Positions 1-5,994 of a stretch of 12,284 nt of DNA are shown here, piece by piece. Every line of letters begins with the position of its first letter. The stretch's first letter is position 1. Position numbers and translations under genes: made by a program. A model generated the notes under the pieces. It saw nothing but the letters and a program-made list of their open reading frames with translations. It searched no databases and was not told the DNA's origin. Source of the stretch: Bacillota bacterium (lineage in GTDB: Bacteria > Bacillota > Clostridia > Peptostreptococcales > Anaerovoracaceae); assembly GCA_029266295.1 (NCBI GenBank), contig JAQSXD010000076.1, forward strand, positions 1 through 12,284, in the 5' to 3' direction.

Positions 1-1
1 C

Positions 2-577
2 TTAATTGCCTTTACCCCTATCGTAGCGTTGCTGCTTGGGATTGGAGGCGTTGCCGTTCCATGGAATACACTGATCCTGTCCGTGGTCCTCTTCGTGGTA
101 ATCCCCCTTGCTGCAGGCATTGCAACCCGGGTATCACTAATTAACAAGAAAGGGGAAGAGTATTTTAATCATACCTTCCTGCCCAAATTCAACAATATCA
201 CGATTGCAGGACTTCTTTTGACACTGGTTATTATTTTTTCATTCCAGGGAGATGTCATTATAGAGAATCCGCTGCATATTCTGCTGATTGCGATACCGCT
301 TATCCTTCAGACGTTCTTGATCTTTTTTATCGCGTATTTTGCAGCCAAGGCCTTGAAGCTGCCGCACAACATAGCTGCTCCCGCGGGGATGATAGGCGCT
401 TCCAACTTCTTTGAGCTTTCTGTTGCCGTAGCCATAGCCTTGTTTGGAACAACCTCGCCCGTTGCATTGGCAACGATTGTCGGAGTGCTGGTTGAGGTCC
501 CTGTTATGCTGATCCTCGTCAAGATTGCTAACAACACGGTATCATGGTTTCCCAGCAGGCCTGTCGAAAAGGGATAA
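2..577 (+). CDS. acr3: Acr3-family arsenite efflux transporter, C-terminal part (5' end outside window)
   Basis: The reading frame is open from base 2, so the gene begins upstream of the window; about 191 residues are visible. The product is an integral membrane arsenite (As(III)) exporter of the ACR3/BART superfamily. The visible part has about five to six hydrophobic membrane segments. The best family marker is the stretch APAGMIGASNFFELSVAVAI near the C-terminus, followed by a GVLVEVPVML segment; the glutamate in NFFEL belongs to a conserved Acr3 transport motif. The conserved Acr3 cysteine lies in the missing N-terminal part. An arsenate reductase follows 73 bases downstream, so the pair reduces arsenate and exports the arsenite. 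The last codons lie inside a 28-base tandem repeat. Confidence 0.93.
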   Translation, partial: LIAFTPIVALLLGIGGVAVPWNTLILSVVLFVVIPLAAGIATRVSLINKKGEEYFNHTFLPKFNNITIAGLLLTLVIIFSFQGDVIIENPLHILLIAIPLILQTFLIFFIAYFAAKALKLPHNIAAPAGMIGASNFFELSVAVAIALFGTTSPVALATIVGVLVEVPVMLILVKIANNTVSWFPSRPVEKG

Positions 578-619
578 CAAGGATGTAACAATCGAAAAAG
601 GATAGCAAGAACGTACCAA
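564..619 (+). repeat. 28-base imperfect tandem repeat across the acr3 stop codon
   Basis: Two adjacent 28-base units (564-591 and 592-619) match at 23 of 28 positions. The first unit contains the end of acr3 (codons E-K-G and the stop). The second unit repeats the same tail, again reading as I-E-K-G-stop in its own phase. This looks like an older local tandem duplication that lengthened the acr3-arsC spacer. Confidence 0.8.
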
Positions 620-650
620 ACGGAAACGAATAATAGGAGGATGAAATAGA

Positions 651-1064
651 ATGAATAGAGACAAACCAAAGGTGGCATTTATCTGTGTCCACAATTCCTG
701 CAGGAGCCAGATCGCTGAGGCCCTTGGCAAGCATTTTGCCGGCGATGTCTTTGAAAGCTTCTCTGCGGGAACGGAAACAAAACCGCAGATCAACCAGGAT
801 GCGGTAAGACTGATAAAAGATATTTACGGAATCGACATGGAGAAAACCCAATACTCAAAGCTGCTCACTGATATTCCGGAGGTGGATGTTGTGGTTAAAA
901 TGGGCTGCAACGTCGTATGCCCCTACCTTCCGGCTGCTTACACAGAGGACTGGGGACTGGATGACCCAACAGGAAAAAGTGACGAGGAGTTTAAAGAGAT
1001 AATCGATACAATTGAGATGAAAGTTAAAGAATTGAAGCGAAGGATTCAAGACAACAAAAGATAG
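651..1064 (+). CDS. arsC: Arsenate reductase, thioredoxin-coupled LMW-phosphatase type
   Basis: Cytoplasmic enzyme of 137 residues that reduces arsenate to arsenite for export by the upstream Acr3. It has the low-molecular-weight tyrosine phosphatase fold: the CX5R anion-binding loop is Cys12 to Arg18 (CVHNSCR), and the WGLDDP segment holds the expected acidic Asp105. Two further cysteines, Cys86 and Cys90 (GCNVVC), supply the redox relay that passes the disulfide to thioredoxin. Their CX3C spacing is shorter than the Cys82/Cys89 pair of the staphylococcal pI258 enzyme, and I associate it with clostridial ArsC. The ATG is preceded by AGGAGG at 635-640. The gene ends six bases before the stop of the convergent AraC gene, with no clear terminator between them. 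Confidence 0.95.
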   Translation: MNRDKPKVAFICVHNSCRSQIAEALGKHFAGDVFESFSAGTETKPQINQDAVRLIKDIYGIDMEKTQYSKLLTDIPEVDVVVKMGCNVVCPYLPAAYTEDWGLDDPTGKSDEEFKEIIDTIEMKVKELKRRIQDNKR

Positions 1065-1070
1065 TCTCAC

Positions 1071-1961
1071 TCAGTCAATGATATACAATTTTTTTCCGTA
1101 GGATTGGCACTGCAGGTTATGGACATAGCGCATGGGTGTATCACCGGAAAATTTCCTGAAGTCTTTGATGAAGTGAGACTGATCATAGTAGCCGGAATCC
1201 AGAGCGGTATCAACACCGTTTCCATGACCCATGGTATTCGTCAGGCTGCCCACCGCTTTCTGAAAACGGATAAACCGGATTAGATGGTTTGGATTCAAGC
1301 CGAAGTCTTCATGAATTTTTTTGTTCAGGTATCGCTCTGAATAACCGGATAGAGCACTTAATTCCGAGATCTTCATATCACCGCTTGCCTTTATGATTTC
1401 AGTCTGAAGGAAATATTTCAGACTATGGGTATCCTCCAGCGGATCGCTGTAATGCTGGAGGTAATAATTTATAAACGCCCCGATTCGCGCTTCAAAGGTG
1501 TCTGCATGATAAAGCTGCTCCAGAAGCTGATCCTTCTCAACGCAGGAAGGTATCAGATCTTCAAAATTCATCTCACTGTTTACGATTTCATGCAAAGCGA
1601 CGGCACCCTTTGCCGGATTGACTCCGGGCATGAAACGTACGCCGAAATATTCGCAGTTCAGATCATTGTCAACCTCACCTTTCGAAAGGCGGGAGCCTGC
1701 AATTCTTGATTCCAGTCTGCCGTCCTTTTTGCAGAACAGAATGTCGATGCATGCATCGGGAATTACGCCCATTTTTGTCGCTTCGGAAGTAAACTGATAA
1801 AAATGCGAAATGCCGTACTGCATGTATAATTTTTTTGTGTATTTTGATGTAGAAAGCACAAACTCGGGCTGCTTCGGAATGATCCCGGATAAATTGAACA
1901 TTCTATTTGCGTTCAACTTTGTCATCTCCTTTTTTCGCATCGTCTGACAGGGTACTGCCAT
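1071..1961 (-). CDS. AraC-family transcriptional regulator, leftward
   Basis: DNA-binding regulator of about 296 residues. The C-terminal third is a double helix-turn-helix of the AraC type: first helix pair ISELSALSGYSERYLNKKI, second pair around VDTALDSGYYDQSHFIKDFRKFSG. The N-terminal part (VIPDACIDILF, then YFGVRFMPGVNP) resembles the sensor domain found in many uncharacterised AraC regulators (DUF6597-like); the ligand is unknown. The start is uncertain. ATG at 1961 has only a weak AAGGG upstream. TTG at 1916 has AAGGAG at a nine-base spacing. ATG at 1925 is too close to that same site, and the frame is open to a TTG at 1976. The gene is divergent from the amine-oxidation operon at 2499 and convergent with arsC, so I infer it controls the operon rather than arsenic resistance. 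Confidence 0.88.
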   Translation of the reverse strand: MAVPCQTMRKKEMTKLNANRMFNLSGIIPKQPEFVLSTSKYTKKLYMQYGISHFYQFTSEATKMGVIPDACIDILFCKKDGRLESRIAGSRLSKGEVDNDLNCEYFGVRFMPGVNPAKGAVALHEIVNSEMNFEDLIPSCVEKDQLLEQLYHADTFEARIGAFINYYLQHYSDPLEDTHSLKYFLQTEIIKASGDMKISELSALSGYSERYLNKKIHEDFGLNPNHLIRFIRFQKAVGSLTNTMGHGNGVDTALDSGYYDQSHFIKDFRKFSGDTPMRYVHNLQCQSYGKKLYIID

Positions 1962-2036
1962 GTTGACCCTTGACAACCGATGAATCGCATCAGCTCTGAA
2001 AAAAAACTACAATAAGAAAATACAATTGGAAAATAC

Positions 2037-2074
2037 AAAAAAAGCACAGAACGCTTACACGTCTCTGTGCTTTT
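2037..2074 (-). terminator. Intrinsic terminator hairpin at the start of the AraC transcript
   Basis: On the minus strand an 11-base arm (2074 to 2064, AAAAGCACAGA) pairs perfectly with 2050 to 2040 (TCTGTGCTTTT) and runs into seven Ts. The 13-base loop can extend the stem by three pairs. It begins at the predicted transcription start of the promoter at 2080-2108, so it would form at the 5' end of the RNA. It could act as an attenuator for the AraC gene or as the terminator of a very short RNA. Confidence 0.75.
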
Positions 2075-2079
2075 GCTAC

Positions 2080-2108
2080 ATTGTAGCACCATGTTTCTAC
2101 TGCGTCAA
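2080..2108 (-). promoter_or_regulatory. Sigma-A promoter for the AraC-family gene
   Basis: On the minus strand, TTGACG (2108-2103) and TACAAT (2085-2080) are separated by exactly 17 bases, close to consensus. The predicted start is near 2073, about 110 bases upstream of the AraC start codon. The -10 lies within a small palindrome (GCTACATTGTAGC, 2075-2087). Confidence 0.75.
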
Positions 2109-2181
2109 TAGATGCAAACTTGTTAATTTTTGGGTGATGCTTTGGGTACCGTTGATTCATTCCGTGCGACAATCTGCGCAT

Positions 2182-2232
2182 ACTTCATGAAATCAGCGAT
2201 TCCCTTCACTTCATTAAATCAGTGATTCCTTT
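2182..2232. repeat. Direct repeat with 26-base period, candidate AraC-type operator
   Basis: Two 25-base copies (2182-2206 and 2208-2232) match at 22 of 25 positions; the shared core is AAATCAGYGATTCC. They lie between the divergent AraC gene and the operon, and the second copy covers the -35 position of the candidate rightward promoter at 2245-2250. Direct repeats overlapping a weak -35 are typical of activation by AraC-family proteins. Binding itself is inferred. Confidence 0.55.
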
Positions 2233-2250
2233 AGTTCCGATTTTTACAAT
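2222..2250 (+). promoter_or_regulatory. Candidate activator-dependent promoter for the amine-oxidation operon
   Basis: A good -10 (TACAAT, 2245-2250) has no good -35 at 16-18 bases; the position is occupied by the second direct-repeat copy (around GTGATT). A weak -35 under a repeat fits an activator-dependent promoter. The predicted start near 2257 would give a leader of about 240 bases before the first gene. Confidence 0.4.
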
Positions 2251-2289
2251 TCTGTGGCTGCTCAGGCGGTTAAAATAACAAATAAGACA

Positions 2290-2331
2290 AAGAGGTCATG
2301 TGATATTACCAATCGCAGGCCTCTTCTTTTT
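2290..2331 (+). terminator. Leader hairpin with T-run, terminator or attenuator
   Basis: AAGAGGTC (2290-2297) pairs with GGCCTCTT (2318-2325), and inside it GTGAT (2300-2304) pairs with ATCGC (2312-2316); CTTTTT follows. It lies in the leader downstream of the candidate promoter and about 170 bases before the operon's first start codon, so it may attenuate the operon. Right after it, 2342-2362 is a purine-rich seven-base repeat (GAAAGAG, GAAAGAG, GAAAGGG). Confidence 0.55.
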
Positions 2332-2392
2332 GTAGCATTTTGAAAGAGGAAAGAGGAAAGGGAAAAGAAGCGAAGTCGTGCCGCTGTTTACC

Positions 2393-2473
2393 ATGGTAGA
2401 AACACCCAAATTAAATCGTGCGAGTCAGCTGGTGGAGCTTGAACTGGAGGCTTTTGCCGGATGTGAGGTTTGA
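2393..2473 (+). CDS. Possible 26-residue leader peptide or gene remnant
   Basis: A short ORF (starts MVETPKLNRA, ends FAGCEV, 26 residues) lies between the leader hairpin and the first operon gene, ending 25 bases before its ATG. The frame stays open back to 2336, so a GTG start at 2378 is also possible. No strong ribosome binding site precedes the ATG. I do not recognise the peptide. It could be a leader peptide, a small protein, or a remnant; chance is not excluded. Confidence 0.3.
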   Translation: MVETPKLNRASQLVELELEAFAGCEV

Positions 2474-2498
2474 GAAAACCTGAAAGGAGGAATGGAAA

Positions 2499-3635
2499 AT
2501 GAAGCAACCCAATATTGATTTTATTTACCTGAATGAAGAGGATATGATGAAAGCCGGTGTCGGTGACATGGCAGGCTGTGTTGATGCAATAGAGGAAATG
2601 TTTATGCTCCTGAAAGCGGGAGATTATCGCATGGGAGGGCCTAATGGAAATTCCCACGGCGTCATGATGACGTTTCCGCTGGAATCACCGTTTCCCAATA
2701 TGCCCACCGACGGGCCGGACAGACGATTTATGGCAATGCCGGCTTACCTTGGTGGAAAATTTGATATGGCCGGAATGAAGTGGTACGGCTCCAACGTGGA
2801 CAATAAGCAGAAGGGACTGCCCAGATCCATTTTGATGCTCACCTTAAACGACAAGGATACCGGAGCACCGCTGGCTTACATGTCGGCAAATATCCTCAGT
2901 GCATTCCGAACCGGAGCAGTACCGGGAGTTGGTGTAAAGTACCTTGCCAGAGAGGACGCCAAGGTTGTGGGAATCATCGGACCCGGTGTTATGAGCAAAA
3001 CCGCCTTTGATGCAACCATGGCGGTAAGAAGCCAGATTGAGACAGTGAAAATCAAAGGAAGAAGTAAACCCTCCATCGACAGCTTTATTACATATATCAG
3101 GGAGAAGTATCCTCAAGTTGAAGACATCCGCATTGCGGAAACAGATGAAGAAGCGGTCAGAGATGCGGACGTTGTCCATATAGCAGCTTCGGTTCCTACA
3201 GGAGATGCCTCCCTGTATCCCTACATCAAGGAGGAATGGATCAAACCTGGTGCCATTCTCTGCTGCCCGGCAGCGGCTCGGTTTGATGACGACTTTATTT
3301 TGAACAGGGCGAGAAACGTTGCGGATAATGTACAGCTTTATGAAGCGTGGGAGGAAGAGATGGGATTCCCGGCGTATAATTCCATTCCAATACCGGCGGT
3401 ACGCTGCATGGATCTGATGGCCGAGGGCAGGATGCAGAAGGATCAGCTCGATGATCTCGGGGATATTCTGACCGGAAAAGTTCCAGCCCATAGAAAGAAG
3501 GATGAAATCATCATTTACTCCGTGGGAGGAATGCCCATTGAGGACATTGCCTGGGGCACCATCGTATACCGCAACGCAGTGGAAAAAGGAATCGGCACAA
3601 AGCTGAATTTATGGAGCGTTCCCTATCTGGCATAA
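2499..3635 (+). CDS. Ornithine cyclodeaminase/mu-crystallin family protein
   Basis: Protein of 378 residues, first gene of the operon, with AAGGAGG at 2484-2490. The family comprises NAD(P)-dependent enzymes acting on amino acids and cyclic imines: ornithine cyclodeaminase, ketimine and pyrroline-carboxylate reductases, lysine cyclodeaminase. Visible family features are the substrate-side Lys94 in MKWYGSN, the SAFRTGA segment (residues 134-140, Arg137) and the Rossmann loop VGIIGPGVMS (157-166). The segment that in true ornithine cyclodeaminases carries the catalytic aspartate (GxDxPGKxE) reads instead CCPAAARFDDDFI (255-267), so classical cyclodeaminase activity is doubtful. It may reduce or hydrolyse the imine made by the downstream flavoenzyme. 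Related proteins are, as I recall, sometimes named tyramine oxidase subunit B; I could not check that here. Confidence 0.85.
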   Translation: MKQPNIDFIYLNEEDMMKAGVGDMAGCVDAIEEMFMLLKAGDYRMGGPNGNSHGVMMTFPLESPFPNMPTDGPDRRFMAMPAYLGGKFDMAGMKWYGSNVDNKQKGLPRSILMLTLNDKDTGAPLAYMSANILSAFRTGAVPGVGVKYLAREDAKVVGIIGPGVMSKTAFDATMAVRSQIETVKIKGRSKPSIDSFITYIREKYPQVEDIRIAETDEEAVRDADVVHIAASVPTGDASLYPYIKEEWIKPGAILCCPAAARFDDDFILNRARNVADNVQLYEAWEEEMGFPAYNSIPIPAVRCMDLMAEGRMQKDQLDDLGDILTGKVPAHRKKDEIIIYSVGGMPIEDIAWGTIVYRNAVEKGIGTKLNLWSVPYLA

Positions 3636-3692
3636 AGAATTTGAAAATCAGCACGGCATTTGAAAGAAGCGTATAAGAGGGGAGTAGTTGTT

Positions 3693-4034
3693 ATGAGAAT
3701 CAGTGAACACCCGATTTTGGGAATCCCTGAGCAAAAAGAGGAAGTGGAATTTACTTATGACGGAAACGTCATGAAAGGACTTGAGGGAGAGCCCGTTGCT
3801 GCGGCATTAAAAGCCGCAGGTGTGACCATACACCGTTACACCTCCAGGCATCATTCGCCCCGTGGCATCTTTTGCGCCATCGGAAGATGCACCGACTGCG
3901 TCATGGTGGTGGATGGCATGCCCAATGTCCGAACCTGCGTTACCCCGCTGGCCGCTGGCATGGATGTCAGGACTCAGTATGGCGTAAGCGTGAAGGCTGA
4001 AATAGTCTATGAGATAGAAGAGAAGGGAAGGTGA
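3693..4034 (+). CDS. Small [2Fe-2S] ferredoxin-like subunit (Fer2_4 type)
   Basis: Electron-transfer subunit of 113 residues. Cys61, Cys66, Cys69 and Cys82 (C-X4-C-X2-C-X12-C) bind a plant-type [2Fe-2S] cluster, as in HcnA and in the small subunit of opine oxidase and proline dehydrogenase complexes. The preceding DGNVMKGLEGEPVAAALKAAG is the usual N-terminal half of this fold. I chose ATG at 3693 because AGGGGAG sits at 3678-3684; the frame is open further upstream to a TTG at 3660 without such a site. It follows the cyclodeaminase-family gene by 57 bases, and its TGA stop lies just before the next gene's ATG at 4040. Confidence 0.88.
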   Translation: MRISEHPILGIPEQKEEVEFTYDGNVMKGLEGEPVAAALKAAGVTIHRYTSRHHSPRGIFCAIGRCTDCVMVVDGMPNVRTCVTPLAAGMDVRTQYGVSVKAEIVYEIEEKGR

Positions 4035-4039
4035 CGGGT

Positions 4040-5629
4040 ATGATACGATATGATCTCATTGTGATCGGAGCCGGTCCGGCCGGCTTATCGGCAGCCATTG
4101 AAGCTGCGAGAAGCGGATTGCAGGTAATCGTCTTTGATGAAAATGCAAAACCCGGCGGCCAGCTCTTCAAACAAATTCATAAATTTTTCGGCTCAAAAGA
4201 GCATAAAGCAAAGATCCGGGGCTTTCAAATCGGAAGCGAGCTTCTGGAGGAGGCAGCCCAGGCAGGCGTTGAGGTGGTGCTGAACGCCTCAGTCATCGGC
4301 CTTTATCTGGATAAGGAAATTACGGTGAGGATTGAGAACCGGCTGCTTCACTACAAAGGCGATACGGTAATCGTAGCCACCGGAGCATCGGAAACCATGG
4401 TGACCTTTGACGGGTGGACTCTTCCGGGTGTCATTGGCGCAGGCGCTGCTCAGACCATGATGAATCTGCATTCCGTCCAGCCGGGTAAAAGAATCCTGAT
4501 GCTGGGAAGCGGAAACGTAGGTCTTGTGGTAAGCTTTCAGCTGCTCCAGGCAGGCTGCGAGGTTGCCGCCATTGTGGATGCCGCTCCGAGAATCGGAGGC
4601 TATGGCGTCCATGCAGCAAAAGTAGCGCGCTGCGGCGTTCCTTTCTTTCTCTCTCATACCATTTTGCGGGCGGAGGGAGACGATTGGGTGACGGGCGTTA
4701 CCATTGGACAAGTGGATGGAAACTGGAATACGATTGAGGGAACAGAAAAGCATTTTGATGTAGATGCCATCTGCCTGGCGGTAGGACTTTCTCCCATGTC
4801 CCAGCTCCTTCAGATGGCGGGATGCGAGATGGAGGAGCATCCGAAATTTGGCGGAATTGTTCCGATCTGTGATCCATACGGGGAAACTTCAATTCCGGGA
4901 CTGTTTGCAGCCGGAGATGTATCGGGAATTGAGGAAGCCAGCTCCGCTATGATCGAGGGCAGAATTGCAGGGGCCGCTGCGGCGCTCCGCCTTGGATACT
5001 TCTCTGAAAACGAGTTTGCATTACGGGTAGCGGAGCTTGAACGGGCACTGTCCAGTCTCCGTCAGGGCATGTTTGCACCGGAAAACAAAGGAAAGAAATT
5101 GTCTGTAACAGAGGAAGGCTGCCCGGTTTCTGAACATCTGCTGGGAACAGGGTTCCTGACAGAGGATGAAATCTTCCGCTATCCCGGCGTTAAGAAGATC
5201 AAAGGGATTCATCCGGTCATTGAATGTTCTCAGAACATTCCCTGCAATCCATGTCAGGATGCCTGCTCCAGAAAGTGTATTAAAGTCGGCGAACGAATTA
5301 CCTCGCTGCCTGTGGTTGATGAAGAGGCTGTCTGCTCCGGCTGCGGTATGTGTGTAGCTGCCTGCTCGGGTCAATGCATCTTTCTAGTAGATGAAGAATT
5401 CGAGGAGGATTATGCAGCGGTGGTGATCCCTTATGAATTTCTGCCTCTGCCCAGAGCAGGCGAGAAAGGAATCGCACTGGACCGCAGCGGAAAGGAACTC
5501 TGTCACGCTGAAGTAGTTGCGGTAAAGAGTCTTACGGCTTTTGATAAAACCAGCCTGCTCACAATAAAGGTATCAAAAGAAATGAGCATGCGAGCAAGAT
5601 TTTACAAAAAAGGGGTGAGGGTCGGATGA
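4040..5629 (+). CDS. FAD-dependent oxidoreductase fused to a ferredoxin-like Fe-S domain
   Basis: Large subunit of 529 residues. The N-terminal 320 residues are a two-dinucleotide-fold flavoprotein like HcnB, OoxA and PdhA: FAD loop GAGPAG (10-15), second Rossmann loop GSGNVG (156-161) and the FAD-ribityl motif AAGDVSGIEEASSAMIEG (291-307 region). The C-terminal 140 residues carry ten clustered cysteines: 396, 402, 405, 409, 413 and 432, 435, 438, 442, 446. The second group is the ferredoxin pattern C-X2-C-X2-C-X3-C plus one more cysteine. Such a domain suggests delivery of electrons to an anaerobic carrier rather than oxygen. The start is ATG at 4040, with AAGGTGA ending five bases before it; a GTG at 4031 is possible. 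It overlaps the next gene by four bases (ATGA). Confidence 0.88.
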   Translation: MIRYDLIVIGAGPAGLSAAIEAARSGLQVIVFDENAKPGGQLFKQIHKFFGSKEHKAKIRGFQIGSELLEEAAQAGVEVVLNASVIGLYLDKEITVRIENRLLHYKGDTVIVATGASETMVTFDGWTLPGVIGAGAAQTMMNLHSVQPGKRILMLGSGNVGLVVSFQLLQAGCEVAAIVDAAPRIGGYGVHAAKVARCGVPFFLSHTILRAEGDDWVTGVTIGQVDGNWNTIEGTEKHFDVDAICLAVGLSPMSQLLQMAGCEMEEHPKFGGIVPICDPYGETSIPGLFAAGDVSGIEEASSAMIEGRIAGAAAALRLGYFSENEFALRVAELERALSSLRQGMFAPENKGKKLSVTEEGCPVSEHLLGTGFLTEDEIFRYPGVKKIKGIHPVIECSQNIPCNPCQDACSRKCIKVGERITSLPVVDEEAVCSGCGMCVAACSGQCIFLVDEEFEEDYAAVVIPYEFLPLPRAGEKGIALDRSGKELCHAEVVAVKSLTAFDKTSLLTIKVSKEMSMRARFYKKGVRVG

Positions 5630-5979
5630 AGAAAAATGATCGTTCCAGAGAGATCGGCAGCTTTCAGCCATTGCCGGATGACGACCGCCTGATTTGCCGG
5701 TGCGAGGAGATTTCAAAAGGAGAGATTCGAAGAGCCGTCCATGACGGAATGTTCACCCTGACAGAAATACGGCGGTATCTGAGAACCGGAATGGGGTTAT
5801 GCCAAGGCCAGACCTGCGCAAAGCTTATCCGGGATATCGTAGCAAAAGAGCTGGGCATCAGCGCGGGAGAACTTGAACATACCGCCGCAAGAGCACCGAT
5901 GCGTCCAATCGAGATGAGAGCCTTTGCAAATGAAGGGAAAGGAGGTGAGTTAGATGAAAAACAGTTTGGAGGTAAGTAA
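5626..5979 (+). CDS. BFD-type [2Fe-2S] subunit
   Basis: Protein of 117 residues with the bacterioferritin-associated-ferredoxin (BFD) cluster pattern: Cys24, Cys26 (ICRCEE), Cys59 and Cys64 (GLCQGQTC). In related amine and opine oxidases this module is usually the C-terminal domain of the FAD subunit; here it is a separate gene. The start codon overlaps the upstream stop as ATGA, which points to translational coupling and a fixed subunit ratio. The last residues (GGELDEKQFGGK) are encoded by the 27-base tandem repeat, so the duplication probably altered the tail of this protein. Confidence 0.88.
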   Translation: MKKNDRSREIGSFQPLPDDDRLICRCEEISKGEIRRAVHDGMFTLTEIRRYLRTGMGLCQGQTCAKLIRDIVAKELGISAGELEHTAARAPMRPIEMRAFANEGKGGELDEKQFGGK

Positions 5980-5994
5980 AATGAAAAACAATTC
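5941..5994 (+). repeat. 27-base tandem repeat duplicating ribosome binding site and start codon
   Basis: Two adjacent 27-base units (5941-5967 and 5968-5994) match at 22 of 27 positions. Each holds GGAGGT, then a five-base gap, then ATGAAAAAC. The two ATGs (5954 and 5981) are therefore in the same frame, each with its own ribosome binding site. The stop of the BFD gene lies in the second copy. Confidence 0.85.

Noticed and set aside
1990..2181. 63-codon leftward frame upstream of the AraC gene
   Set aside because: It runs through the AraC promoter and its hairpin; the predicted RNA starts inside the frame, so the frame could not be translated as a whole, and the peptide is unrecognised.
2844..3491. 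215-codon leftward frame opposite the OCD-family gene
   Set aside because: It is antisense to a well-supported coding gene, has no recognisable domain and no ribosome binding site; its length reflects codon bias of the sense gene.
4289..4840. Leftward frame opposite the FAD/ferredoxin subunit
   Set aside because: Shadow of a gene with clear FAD motifs on the plus strand; low-complexity composition and no family resemblance.
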